Source: Thinopyrum elongatum (taxonomy: Eukaryota > Streptophyta > Magnoliopsida > Poales > Poaceae). Taken from it: a DNA stretch of 64,000 bases. Of this stretch, positions 33,536-45,124 are shown one piece after another. How positions within the stretch are numbered: the first letter of the stretch is position 1; each line of letters begins with the position of its first letter. Location: positions 55,903,599-55,967,598 of the forward strand of contig CM022302.1 of NCBI GenBank assembly GCA_011799875.1, given 5' to 3'. The notes under the pieces were generated by a model. That model was not told the origin of the DNA. It saw only the letters and a program-made list of their open reading frames with translations, and did no database searches. Position numbers and translations under genes: made by a program.

Positions 33536-34025
33536 ATGGCATAATAACCTTGCTAACCTCATAAATGTCATATACTTAGCTTGTTGTCCTCTAAAATGAC
33601 ACACATAAGCTTAGTAATGTCAAAAATGGCCTAATTAGCCAGTTAGCTCCCAAATGACCAAGTTTACCTATGTTAGCTCCAATATGTCCCTTTAACCTAC
33701 GTTAGCTCCAAAGACCAGTTACCTAAGTTAGCTACAATATGATCCATTTTACCCGCGTTTAGCTCCAAAATGACCTATTTACCTGTTAGCAACTACACAC
33801 TTAGCATTTTTACCTAGCATAGCAAAAAATGACATTTTTACGTAGGTTAGCTCAAAAATGACCAAGTTTACCTAGGTTAGCTTCAATATGATCCATTTAA
33901 CTTAGCTTAGCCCAAAATGACCAAGTTTACGTAGGTTAGCTCCAATATGATACATTGAACTTAGCTTACTCCAAAATGACCTATTTACCTAGCTTAGCTC
34001 TAAATTGGCTTTTTTAACTACATTT
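33536..34025. repeat. Degenerate TTAGCTCCAAAATGACC minisatellite
   Basis: Some 15 or more imperfect copies of TTAGCTCCAA(A/T)ATGACC(A/T) with spacers such as TTTACCTAGG. Same family as the intron 4 array. The stretch 34026-34430 beyond it is TC-rich and AT-rich with no recognised feature. Confidence 0.7.
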
Positions 34026-34435
34026 GTTGGAAAAGAAGAAGTAAAGAAGAGGGGGAGGAGAGAAAGAAGAGAATATAAAATCTTCTTTTATTTTCCTCTT
34101 CTTCTTTTCTCTTCTTCTTCTTTTCCTCTTCTTCTTCTTCTTCAACTTTCATCTTTCCCAATTTGCAGATTTGCTTCAGATGAGGAAGCTTGCATTGATG
34201 GACTCATATATTCTCCTTGTGCTTCCTTTTGTTTATGAAAACATGTTTGGGAACTTGTTTGGATGTGTATGTCACTATGGATATGTGTTGGAAACTTCTT
34301 ATGTTCATATGGATATATGTTGGACTTGTGGGAATATATTGTTGGATATGCTTGTTGTGTATATATGTATTATCTGTGTTATCTATGAATTTCTGTCAAA
34401 TTGAATGAATTCAATTAAAAACAGGGGTTATATAG

Positions 34436-35145
34436 GCTCTTTGCCGTCTGCTAGCAACGACGCAAGTGCTTTGCCGTTGCTAGCAGTCGGCAAAGAGCTT
34501 TGCCGACAGCTAGCAGTCGGCAAAGAGGCCACGTGGCAGCTACCTGTGCAACCTGGGAACACTGGGTTTGCCTATTTGGGCATTTTGCCGTCAGTGGCAG
34601 ACGGCCAACGGGCTAGGTCTTTGCCGACTGCTGGCAGACGGCAAAGATTCAAATCCCTTTGCCGACAGCTAGCAGACGGCAAATAAGGCCACGTGGCAGC
34701 TTCCCAGTGACTCCTATTTGGGCTCTTTGCCGTCCGCCAGCAGACGGCAAAGACCTTAGCCTCTTTGCCGTCTGCCGGCTGACGGCAAATAAGGCCACGT
34801 GGCAGCTTCCCAGTGACTCCTATTTGGGCTCTTTGCCGTCCGCCAGCAGACGGCAAAGACCTTAGCCTCTTTGCCGTCTGCCGGCTGACGGCAAAGCACG
34901 CCGTTAACCCCTAACGGCTCCCACCTCACCTCACTGCCGTCTACGCTCTTTGCCGTCTGCTGGCCGCAAACGGCTGACGGCATAAACCTTTGTCGTCCGC
35001 TTCTCTGAAGCAGACGGCAAAGAAGGCCTTTACCGGCAGGAATTGAGCCGGACTGTTTGCCGACAGCTAGCAGTCGGCAAAGAGCTTTGCCGACCACCAT
35101 TCATGCCTTTGCCGTCTGCCATGGCAGACGGCAAAGAAGCTGATT
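34436..35145. repeat. Right subterminal palindromic array of CACTA 1
   Basis: Dense CTTTGCCGTCTGC/GCAGACGGCAAAG and GCCGACAGCTAGCAGTCGGC palindromes up to the right inverted repeat. Includes a 106-bp perfect or near-perfect tandem duplication (34681-34786 and 34787-34892). Counterpart of 23680-24090. Confidence 0.85.
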
Positions 35146-35154
35146 CCTGTAGTG

Positions 35155-35224
35155 TGTCCTACCAAACTCTGCGCTTGGAGGCCCAACACGAGTCTACAAG
35201 AATAAAGTTGTGTAGTAGACATCA
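35155..35224 (+). repeat. LTR-c, right part
   Basis: The first three bases are the second TGT target copy; the rest completes the LTR to GTAGACATCA. It is followed not by a primer site but by CTTGACAATCAC, which is internal-region sequence of a related element, so this LTR marks an element nested in, or recombined with, another. Confidence 0.8.
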
Positions 35225-35939
35225 CTTGACAATCACAATATTGGTCATACAAGCAATTCATGAATGATTAGTATAAGGAAGAGAACTTTCACATACAAAT
35301 AAATTATCTTGGACATCTTCTATGATTGTGAATACACATTAATTATTTTCAAACTTGAGCAAATTAGTTGAAGTTGGACAAGGAAGACAACGTAATGAGT
35401 TATGTTTGGGTATATTTGCATAGAAGTTATATTGTCATGGATCCTCCAACATGTGGTGTTTGCCTAGGATCTTTTACTAGCCAAAAATTCGTACTAAGCA
35501 GAGATACTACTTGTGCATCCAAAAACCATTAAACCCAGTTTCTTGCCATGAGTGTCCACCATACCTACCTATGGATTGAATAAGATCCTTCAAGTAAGTT
35601 CTGATCGGTGCATAAAGCAATAAAAATTTCTCCTAAATATGTTTGATCTTTTATTGTAAGGGAAAATTGAGCGTTGTACGAACTTGTGATGGCAAAGTAA
35701 TAAAAGCGACGGACTGCATAATAAAGGTTGCTATCATAAGGGGCAATCTAACGTGACGTTCCTTTGCATTAAGACCTTGGGCATCCAAATAAAAAGCGCA
35801 TGACAACCTCTGCTTCCCTCTGCGAAGGACCTATCTTTTACTTTTCAGTATTTACTTTTATGCAAGAGTCAATAGAATGCATTCTCATTTCAACCTCAAT
35901 TATTCTCTAGTTGGTAAGCATCATGTGGTGGGGAAAGAT
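35225..35939 (+). mobile_element. Internal-region fragment of the pol-less LTR family
   Basis: Colinear with 39655-40370 and 3993-4710, from CTTGACAATCAC to GGTGGGGAAAGAT. It then jumps into the middle of an LTR. No open frame of note. Confidence 0.75.
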
Positions 35940-36978
35940 ATAGTCAGATCATATGGTGTTTTCCCCTCTCTATCTTGTGATAAATTTAGTTTTTCCTTTG
36001 AGATTTCATTTTATCGGATTGAATACTTTTATGGATTTGAGAACACTTGATGTATGTCTTGCTATGAATACCCGTGGTGACAATGGGGTACCATATTGAT
36101 TCACTTGATATGTGTTTTGGCAATCAACTCACGGATTCCCGAATTGACATTGGGGTAATCTATGCATAGGGCTTAATGCACGTTCTCATATTTGTTTCTC
36201 AGGTAGAAATCTTGGGGCACTCTTTGAGGTTCTTTGTGTTGGATCAAGTATTATGAATCTGAAATTGTTTGATGCGTATCGTATAATTAACTAATGGATA
36301 TTTGTGGTGACATTGGAGTATCTAGGTGACAGTAGAGTTGGTTGATGTGTATCATATGGTCTTATTTTAGTACGAACTCTTGGATAGTTCGAACGGAAAG
36401 AATAACTTTGTTTTATTTTAGTACAAATTCTTGAATAGATCGAATGGAAAGAATAACTTTAAGGTGGTTTCATACCCTACAAACAATTTCTTCTTATGTT
36501 CTCCGCTAGATAAGAACTTTGGAGTGATACTTCATCGCACGTTGAGGGAAGATTATATGATCCAATTATATTAGCATTGCTGATAGATTGCACTAGCGAA
36601 AGTACGGACCATAGGCCTCATTTTCAAGCATTGCAATACCGTTTGTGCTCCGTTTTATCAATTGCTACCTTGCTGTTTTTTATTGTTCCTATTACAAAAA
36701 TCAATATCTACTATCATTACTACGCTTTTATTACCATCTCTTCGCCGAACTAGTGCACCTATACAAATTACTATTGTATTTGGTGTGTCGGGGACATAAG
36801 AGACTCTTTGTTATTTGGTTGCAGGGCTGTTTGAGAGAGACCATCTTCATCCTACGCCTCCCACAGATTGATAAACCTTAGGTCATCCACTTGAGGGAAA
36901 ATTGCTATTGTCCTACAAAACTCTGCGCTTGGAGGGCCAACACGAGTCGACCAGAATAAAGTTGCATAGTAGACATCA
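35940..36978 (+). repeat. LTR-d, 5'-truncated
   Basis: Begins inside an LTR (TAGTCAGATCATATGG) and ends GTAGACATCA at 36978, followed by a primer site. It is the 5' LTR of the unit ending at 42543; about 650 bases of its start are missing compared with LTR-e. Confidence 0.8.
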
Positions 36979-39900
36979 AGCTCTTTTCTGGCGCCATTGT
37001 CGGGGAGGTGAGTGCTTGAAGGTATATCTTTAGATCTTGCAATTGAATCTTTTAATTTCTTGTTTTATCACTAGTTTGGTTGGTAAAAGAAAAGTACAAA
37101 AAAAATGGAATTGAGGTTGCATCATATTGTTCATCTTTATAATGTCTTTCGTGAAAATGATGGAAAGAAAAATTATGCTCAATTGATAGAAGAAGAATTT
37201 AATAAAATATTTAGCATAAATGATGATCATGATTGCAATGTTGTTGGTATGAATTCTTTGAATATTCATGATGCTAATGATATGAAAAGCCATAAGCTTG
37301 GGGATGCTATGTTTGATCAAGATGATATTTTTAGTCCCCCAAGTTTTTATGAGAATATTTACTACGATGAAAGCATGCCTCCTATTAATGATGATTGTGG
37401 TGATGACATGTATGCTATATTGAATAATGATAACCATGAAACTTGTCATCATGGTTTTAATTTTCAATCTCATGATAGTTATTTTGTTGAGTTTGCTCCC
37501 ACTACTATGAATGAGAATTTTTTTGCTTATATGGAGAGTAACAAAATTTGTATGCTTGTGGATCATGAAAAGAATGCTTTATGTGAAAGTTATATTGTTG
37601 AATTCATTCATGATGCCACTGAAATTTTTTATGAGAGAGTAACATATGCTTTTACATATCTCAACAATATCAAGTTTTCTCTCTTTATGTTGAAAGTTTT
37701 GAAGTTGCACTTGTTTTGCCTTCCTATGCTAGTTGATTCTTGTTCCCATAAGTTGTTTGCTCACAAAATACCTATGCATAGGAAGTGGGTTAGACTTAAA
37801 TGTGCTAGTCATATGCTTCATGATGCTCCCGTTATGTTTCAATTCTTATCTTTTATGTGAGCATCATTGAAATCATCATGCCTAGCTAAAAAGGCATGAA
37901 AGAAAAGCGCTTGTTGGGAGACAACCCAACATTTACCCATACTATTTTTGTGTCTACACATGATTAGGCTACTGTAGTAATCATGTTTTATAGCTTTTAT
38001 TTCAATAAAGTGCCAAGTAAAGCCTTTGGGATAGTGTGGATGATAGTTGACTTGATTCTGTGCAAAAACAGAAACTTTTGCGCCGAGTAACAGAATTGTT
38101 TAAAATCACTGGAGCGTCAAAAAACTCTGAATGTTTTACATATGTTGGGTACAGAAATTTTCTATGTTTTCCTAAATTTTCGGTTTTTTGGAGTTACAGA
38201 AGTATGACCTTAATTCAGATCTTTATGTACTGTTCTGTTTTTGACAGATTCTGTTTTCAATGCTTAGTTTGCTTGTTTTATGGTTTCTATGGCTTATATT
38301 TCTTAATATAAATTGTGGAAATTGTAGAGTACAGTAGGCATTGTGTGAGAAAAATTATGAATCTTGTCTTTGACAGTACCAAAGTGAATGATTTGTCTTT
38401 ATCATACTAACCCATCTCACGAAGTTCCGTTAAGTTTTGTGCGATTGAAGTTTTCAAGTTTTGGGTGAGATATCGATATGAGGAGAATAAGGAGTGAAAA
38501 TACCTAAGCTTGGGGATGCCAAAGGCACCCCAAAGTGATATTCAAGTATTATCCAAGCAACTAAGCTTGGGGATGCCCCAGAAGGCATCCCCTCTTTCGT
38601 CTCCAACAATATCGTTAACCTTACTTGAGACTATATTTTTATTCATCACATGATATGATTTTTGCTTGGAGCATTATTTTATTTTGTTTTGATTTGCTTG
38701 CTTTTATTTAGAATAATGTTTTGTATCTTTTATTTCAATAAAAGTGGCAAGGATAGCCTTTACCATGCTTATTTTGCAAGTATATTAGTTGCTGTTTCAA
38801 AACAGAAAGTTTGTCGGTGTTGCAAAAATTACCGAGAAAACTCAGGATGTGATAAAATGTTGAATTTTTTTGCAAAATAAGATATGATAAATTTTCTACA
38901 GTGTGGTAAACTTAAAAAAAATTGAGTTAAATAAGTATGGATACTTCTTCATCCATTACAGACTGTCCTGTTTTGGCAGATTGCTGTTATGTTTTCATAT
39001 GTTTGCTTGTTTAATGATTCTATTTGAGGATAGGACTATTAAATATGCAGAGGCATTTAGTATGCAATGTTAAATAATAATTTTAGTGATTTTCTACAGT
39101 AGGGAATGATAAGGTTTTTGCATTGATTTGTACTAACTTATCTCATGAGTTCTTGATAAGTTTTGTGTGGATGAAGTTTTTAAGAATTATGGAAACCGTG
39201 ATATTAGAGGAATTAAGGAGACACAAAAGCTCAAGCTTGGGGATGCCCAAGTCATCCCAAGATAATATTTCAAGAAGTCTCAAGCATCCCACCTTTCTTG
39301 TTCAACAATTATCGGTGAGTATCGGTTGAGCCTAAGTTTTTGCTTCTTCACATGAGTTGTGCTATTCTTGGAATGTCATTTTGTTTTTTTTTTTGCTTGC
39401 TGTTTTAATAAAATACTTAGATCTGAAAGTTTTTAAATTTGAGAGAGTCCTCAATTATCTACCCATTTACTTAACTACCCGTTTGATGTTCACTTATATC
39501 TTTTTGGAGTAGTTTGTCATTTACTCTTGAGCTTCACTTATATCCTATGAGTAAATTGTTAAATGAATTGAATATCATGAAGTTGAAATTATATGTTTAT
39601 ATCATGCCTAGTAGTAGCTTCACATTGGGTTTAGAAAGTGAAATCTTTTGAAGCTTGACAATCACAATATTGGTCATACAAGCAATTCATGAATGATTAG
39701 TATAAGGAAGAGAACTTTCACATACAAATATATTATCTTAGACATCTTCTATGATTGTGAACACCCATTAATTATTTTCAAACTTGAGAAAATTAGTTGA
39801 AGTTGGACAAGGAAGACAACGTAATGAGTTATGTTTGGGTATATTTGCATAGAAGTTATATTGTCATGGATCCTCCAACATGTGGTGTTTGCCTAGGATC

Positions 39901-40848
39901 TTTTGCTAGCCAAAAATTCATACTAAGTAGAGATACTACTTGTGCATCCAAAAACCCTTAAACCCAGTTTCTTGCCATGAGTGTCCACCATACCTACCTA
40001 CAGACTGAATCAGATCCTTCAAGTAAGTTGTCATCGGTGCATAAAGCAATAAAAATTGCTCCTAAATATGTTTGATCTTTTATTGTAAGGAAAAATTGAG
40101 CGTTGTACGAACTTGTGATGGCAAAGTAATAAAAGCGACGGACTGCATAATAAAGGTTGCTATCATAAGGGGCAATATAACGTGACGTTCCTTTGCATTA
40201 AGACCTTGGGCATCCAAATAAAAAGCGCATGACAACCTCTGCTTCCCACTGCGAAGGGCCTATCTTTTACTTTTCTGTATTTACTTTTATGCAAGAGTCA
40301 ATAGAATGCATTCTCATTTCAACCTCAATTATTCTCTAGTTGGCAAGCATCATGTGGTGGGGAAAGATCTAGGCACATATGACCAGTCAAATATATTTGA
40401 TCATGATTTATTATTGTTGACAATTATCTCTATGATAAATGAGTTGGGAGGCGAAATATTAACCCCCTCTCTTTCTCTGTGTTCGATGGATGCCATTTTT
40501 TCTAAGAACATGCTTTGAGTACTAGCAATCATAGAAGACTATATGATGATTGAGTATGTGGAGCTCTAACTTAGAGTCTGTTGAATAAGTTGAATTGCAA
40601 TTGTTTGATGACTAAGAATATAGGTTGTTGAGTTTCAAGAGAATTCATTGTTTGAACCTTAACATGTGAATTGGTTGCTACTTTAACAAGAGAAGTTCTA
40701 TGAGAAAGAATTGCTGTTATGATGCTAGGAAAGTGATTGAAATTATCATTGATCAAACTTATGCACTTTGCTAGCATTCACACTTCATAAATTATTTCTT
40801 TTGCCATTTACCTACTCGAGGACGAGTAGGTATTAAGCTTGGGGATGC
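36979..40848 (+). mobile_element. Internal region, copy 3 (most complete), of the pol-less LTR retrotransposon
   Basis: Primer site at about 36989-37006 (diverged tRNA-Asp type), open family ORF at 37105-37860, inverted GGGGATGCC motifs at about 38508-38530 and 38568-38591, and the purine-rich end ATTAAGCTTGGGGATGC before the LTR at 40849. At about 3.9 kb and without any pol domain it defines the family as non-autonomous. Confidence 0.8.
37105..37860 (+). CDS. Unknown acidic ORF of the LTR family, open copy
   Basis: A 251-residue open frame starting about 100 bases after the primer site, the usual place for gag. The N-terminus (LRLHHIVHLYNVF) is followed by an acidic middle (DQDDIFSPPSFYENIYYDES) and a more basic, Cys/Met-rich C-terminus (KIPMHRKWVRLKC). 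I see no CCHC knuckle, no capsid signature, no protease motif and no membrane segment I trust. The related copy at 17947-18931 is longer in the middle but frameshifted, and copy 1 keeps only the 3' end (from 2090). Keeping this frame open while the element lacks pol could mean a cis role for the product, or simply a young insertion. Confidence 0.5.
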   Translation: MELRLHHIVHLYNVFRENDGKKNYAQLIEEEFNKIFSINDDHDCNVVGMNSLNIHDANDMKSHKLGDAMFDQDDIFSPPSFYENIYYDESMPPINDDCGDDMYAILNNDNHETCHHGFNFQSHDSYFVEFAPTTMNENFFAYMESNKICMLVDHEKNALCESYIVEFIHDATEIFYERVTYAFTYLNNIKFSLFMLKVLKLHLFCLPMLVDSCSHKLFAHKIPMHRKWVRLKCASHMLHDAPVMFQFLSFM

Positions 40849-42543
40849 TGAGACATCTCCAACGTATCTATAATTTATGAAGTATTCATGCTATTTTATT
40901 ATCATTCTTGGATGTTTTACAGTCATTTTATAGCAACTTTATATCATTTTTTGTGACTAACCTACTGACATAGTGCCCAGTGGCAGTTGCTGTTTTTTGC
41001 TTGTTTTTTACATCGCAGACAATCAATACCAAACGGAGTCCAAACGTAGTGAAACTTTTTGGAGAATTTTTATGGACCAGAAGACACAACTTGGGCCAAA
41101 GAAGTACCAGAGGGGTGCCCCGAGGGGGCACAACCCACCTGGGCGAGCCTGGGGGCCCAGGCGCGCCTTGGTGGGTTGTGCCCACCTCGGTGGCCTCCCG
41201 CACCGCCTCTTAGCCCTATAAATTGCCAAATATTCCAAAACCCTCGGGGTAACGCTAGATCGGAAGTTCCATCGCCGCAAGCCTCTATAGCCACGAAAAA
41301 CCAATCTAGACCCCATTCCGGCACCCTGCCGGAGGGGGAAATCATCACCGGTGGCCATCTTCATCATCCCAGCGGCCACCATGATGAGGAGGGAGTAGTC
41401 CACCCTCGGGGCTGAGGGTTTGTACCAGTAGCTATGTGTTTAATCTCTTTCTCTCTCGTGTTCTTGAGATGTCACAATCTTGATGTATCGCGGGCTTTGT
41501 TAATATAGTCGGATCATATGGTGTTTTCCCCTCTCTATCTTGTGATGAATTGAGTTTTCCCTTTGAGATTTCATTTTACCGGATTGAATACTTTTATGGA
41601 TTTGAGAACACTTGATCTATGTCTTGCTATGAATACCCGTGGTGACAATGCGGTATCATATTGATTCACTTGATATGTGTTTTGGCACTCAACTCGCGGA
41701 TTCCCGAGGTGACATTGGGGTAATCTATGCATAGGGGTTGATGCACGTTCTCGTCTTTGTTTCTCCGTTAGAAATCTTGGGGCACTCTTTGAGGTTCTTT
41801 ATGTTGGATCGGGTATTATGAATCTAAAATTGTTTGATGCGTATCGTATAATTATCTCATGCATACTTGTGGTGACATTAGAGTATCTAGGTGACATTAG
41901 AGTTGTTTGATGCATATCATATGGTGTTATTTTAGTACGAACTCTTGGATAGATCGAACGGCAATAATAACTTTGTGTTATTTTAGTACGAACTCTTGAA
42001 TAGATCGAACAGAAAGAATAACTTTAAGGTGGTTTCGTACTCTACAAACAATTTCTTCTTATGTTCTCCGCTAGATAAGAACTTTGGAGTGATACTTCAT
42101 TGCACGTTGAGGGAAGGTTATATGATCCAATTATATTAGCATTGTTGAGAGATTGCACTAGCGAAAGTACGGACCCTAGGCCTCATTTTCAAGCATTGCA
42201 ATACAGTTTGTGCTGCGTTTTATCAATTGCTACCTTGCTGTTTTTTATTATTCCTATTACAAAAATCAATATCTACTATCATTACTATGCTTTTATTACC
42301 ATCTCTTCGCTGAACTAGTGCACCTATACAAATTACCATTGTATTTGGTGTGTTGGGGACACTAGAGACTCTTTGTTATTTGGCTGCAGGGTTGTTTGAG
42401 AGAGACCATCTTCATCCTACGCCTCACATGGATTGATAAACCTTAGGTTATCCACTTGAGGGAAAATTGCTACTGTCCTACAAAACTCTGCGCTTGGAGG
42501 CCCAACACGAGTCAACAAGAATAAAGTTGCATAGTAGACATCA
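40849..42543 (+). repeat. LTR-e, complete 3' LTR (1695 bp)
   Basis: Starts TGAGACATCTCCAACG and ends GTAGACATCA. The only uninterrupted full-length LTR in the chain. Contains CTATAAAT at 41216-41223 and two 50-bp-class direct repeats (about 41925-42025). Followed by internal DNA of another element, not by a primer site. Confidence 0.85.
41216..41223 (+). promoter_or_regulatory. Probable LTR TATA box
   Basis: CTATAAAT, aligned with the TATA motifs of LTR-b and LTR-c. Confidence 0.5.
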
Positions 42544-43453
42544 CCAGTACTATGATCAAAATCAAAATCAAAATGTAATAATGAAACAAAACTCCCCCTG
42601 GATCGTTGTTGGTATAGAGGGCACCCGAGGATTCAGCTCGCCATGGCTTGTGTTTATTGATGGAGGGGGAGTAAAACTTTACCTTTCTGTTTGGGAACCA
42701 CCTATAATGTGTCTAGCATGAAAGATATTGGGAACTCTCGGTCGTTATGTTGACAATGAAAGCATACCTATCAAAATTATATTCATCTCAGTTTTAAAAA
42801 GCTTCGAGCTCTGGCACCACTGCAGATCCCTGCTTCCCTCTGCAAAGGGCCTATCTTTTACTTTTATGCAAGAGTTAGTAGTATTTCTTCTCAGTTCAAC
42901 CCCAATATTCTCTAGTTGGCAAGTATCATGTGGTGGGGAAAGATCCAAGCATATATGGCCATTCAAATATATTTGATCATGAATTATTATCGTTGACAAT
43001 TATCTATATGATAAATAAGTTGGGAGGCAAAACTTTAGGCCCTTATATTTCTCTGTGTTCGATGGACGCTATTTGTTCTAAAAATATGCTTTGAGTGTCG
43101 GCAATCATGGAAGACTATATGATAGTTGAGTATGTGAAATTTGCTAAATCAAAACTCTTACATAGACCCTTCCTAAAAATAAGATGAATTGTAATTGTTT
43201 GATGACTGAGAACATAGTTTATTAGTTTTCAAGAATGTTTATGGTCTATGCTTTAACATGTGAATAGCTTGTTACTTGATCATGAGAAGTTTTATGAGAT
43301 GAGCTACTGTTTATGATATATAATGATGCTTGAAAAAGAGTTTGGAACTCTCATTTATCAAATTTATGCACTTTTATAGCATTCACACTTCATAAATTAT
43401 TTCTTTAATCATTTACCTAGTCGGGGACGAGCAGGAATTAAACTTGGGGATGC
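42544..43453 (+). mobile_element. Internal-region 3' fragment of a related LTR element
   Basis: Begins CCAGTACTATGATC at the end of LTR-e. Resembles 21400-22048 (TTTGGGAACC.CCTATAATGTGTCTAGC) and ends with GGACGAGCAGGAATTAAACT plus GGGGATGC before the LTR at 43454. It is the target into which the preceding unit appears to have inserted. Confidence 0.7.
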
Positions 43454-44065
43454 TGATACGTCTCCAACGTATCTATAATTTATGAAGTATTCATGTCATG
43501 TTTACAACAATTTTATATGGTTTTGGTACGATTTGATTAGAACTAATCCATACTGACGCTGTTTTCAGCATAACTACCATGGTGTCATTTTTTGTACAGA
43601 AATAAAAGTTCTCGAAACGGGCTGAAAATTTACGGTGATCGTTTATGGACAAGAAGAGACCCACAGAGCACCGAAGTTGGACCACGAGGTGACCGAGGAG
43701 GCCACAAGCCTGGGGGCGCGCCTCCTGAGCTTGTGGGGCCCTCGGGCAACCCCTGACTTGATTCCAACGCCAAATACCCTTATATATACAGAAACCTCCG
43801 AAAAAAACCCTAAATGAAAAGTTCCGCCGCCGCAAGCCTCTATAGCCACGAAAAACCAATCGGGACCCCATTCCGGCACCCTGCCGGAGAGGGAAATCAT
43901 CACCGGAGGCCATCTTTATCATCCCGGCGGTCTCCATGACGAGGAGGGAGTAGTTCACCCTCGAGGCTGAGGGTATGTACTAGTAGCTATGTGTTTGAAC
44001 TCTCTCCCTCATGTTCTTGATTTGGCATCATCTTGATGTACCGCGATATTCATTAAATATTCTAT
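43454..44065 (+). repeat. LTR-f, 3'-truncated
   Basis: Starts TGATACGTCTCCAACG like LTR-b, and follows it through the TATATATA region and the CACCCTGCCGGAGAGGG block. Similarity fades at about 44045-44065, where unrelated DNA begins. Right end approximate. Confidence 0.75.
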
Positions 44066-44110
44066 GTATTACTTTTTTTTTGCCTCTTGGCTGACAACAA
44101 CCTTCTTTAA

Positions 44111-44290
44111 AGGTTTGATAAATCTGAGAAAGAAGGTGAGGAACAACAAACTGAAGAGGAAAGAAGGACCCTTCTTTCGAAGCTAAATGCCATTTTGCGC
44201 CCAGTCCTTCTAAGGGACATGGAGCGGGATGTAGTAGAGAAGACTAAAGTTGTCCAGAACTCGGATGCAATTAATGTCATGCTCAAATGA
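44111..44290 (+). pseudogene. Fragment of a DDM1/LSH-type SNF2 chromatin-remodelling ATPase
   Basis: A 59-codon frame ending at TGA 44288-44290. Residues RFDKSEKEGEEQQ then LLSKLNAILRPVLLR resemble the segment of DDM1/LSH-class SNF2 ATPases between the helicase lobes, where the family has a Glu-rich stretch followed by KLHAILRPFLLRRMK. The full-length enzyme slides nucleosomes to keep DNA methylated and transposons silent. Only this one segment is present: no Walker A, no DEAH box and no helicase C-terminal motifs nearby. Changes in the otherwise strongly conserved RRMK part (here RDME) suggest a decayed or captured piece. Assignment rests on motif memory, without a search. Confidence 0.6.
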
Positions 44291-45105
44291 CCATGCAGCA
44301 ACAAAAGGCGCAAGGACTGATGCTAGGAGTTGTCAAGAGGTAGCAGCAAGAGTTGTTGGTGTTACTGGTGGTGAAGTGGGCCTGGAAGTGGAAGCTAATA
44401 AGGCTATTAAGAGGCCACGAACAAATGATGTATCTATCTCCCTGGTCAGCGAAAGAAATCCGACTGTGCGTGTGCAAATGGCGAAGTCATCTTCCTCTGA
44501 ATCAATCTTCAAAGAGATACCTTACTTGGCCCGTTCTGATATTCTGAGAGCCTACAGTTGTCTTATCCGTGATGATCGCCTTCTGTTTGCCATGTATGTA
44601 TACATGGAGTTATTCATGGAATTAACTAGTCTCGCTAATGTTCGAACGATGTCTGCCATGGACCAGGTGCCATGTATGTATACATGGAGTTATTCTCGTG
44701 CCGCCCTTAACAGTTTAACTAGTATAAAGTCTGCTTATGTTTCAGCTGCAGTGTCATTTACATTTGTGACAAGCCGGTGATAAAATTTTCGCAATAAACT
44801 GCTCGGATACATATGTTTCTGCTACTTCTTTCAGTATCGATACATCTGTCAGCTATTTGCGCATTCTTCTGCAAAAAAAAAGCTAGAGGTTTTAACTTTG
44901 AGGAATAAATAATGGAGTGCCTAAATAGTGAAACAAATGTGTATTTGGACTATTAGAGTCCAAGGATATGAATAATGGAAGGGCACTTAATAAAAATATC
45001 CCCTGAAATCAGTGTACAATAAATCAACTAGCAGGGCACAGCGGACTTTGATGGCAGACGACAACTGAAAATATACCTACATATTAAGTGTGCCATTCCC
45101 AGATG
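44291..45105. other. Unassigned DNA between the SNF2 fragment and CACTA 2
   Basis: A 176-codon frame overlaps this stretch (44250-44780) but nothing in it is recognisable. An exact 26-bp repeat including the near-palindrome CCATGTATGTATACATGG occurs at 44590-44615 and 44670-44695, so part of that frame is a local duplication. The rest is AT-rich with no feature I can name. Confidence 0.5.
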
Positions 45106-45124
45106 CACTAGTAGAAAAAGGCCC

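Larger units (their letters stand above)
23660..35154 (+). mobile_element. CACTA transposon 1 (11,495 bp)
   Basis: Terminal inverted repeats are CACTACTGGAATC (23660-23672) and its complement at 35142-35154 with one mismatch. The 3-bp target duplication TGT is at 23657-23659 and 35155-35157; removing the element restores the LTR sequence. Both ends carry arrays of the palindromic motif TTTGCCGTCTGC...GCAGACGGCAAA. Inside are two plus-strand genes: a TNP2-type transposase (26143-29781) with one nonsense codon, and a Transposase_24/TNPA-like gene (29927-33036) that appears intact. Family name not assigned. Confidence 0.95.

Noticed and set aside
44250..44780. A 176-residue plus-strand frame
   Set aside because: No recognisable domain, overlaps the SNF2 fragment in another frame, and contains a local duplication; not enough to call a gene.
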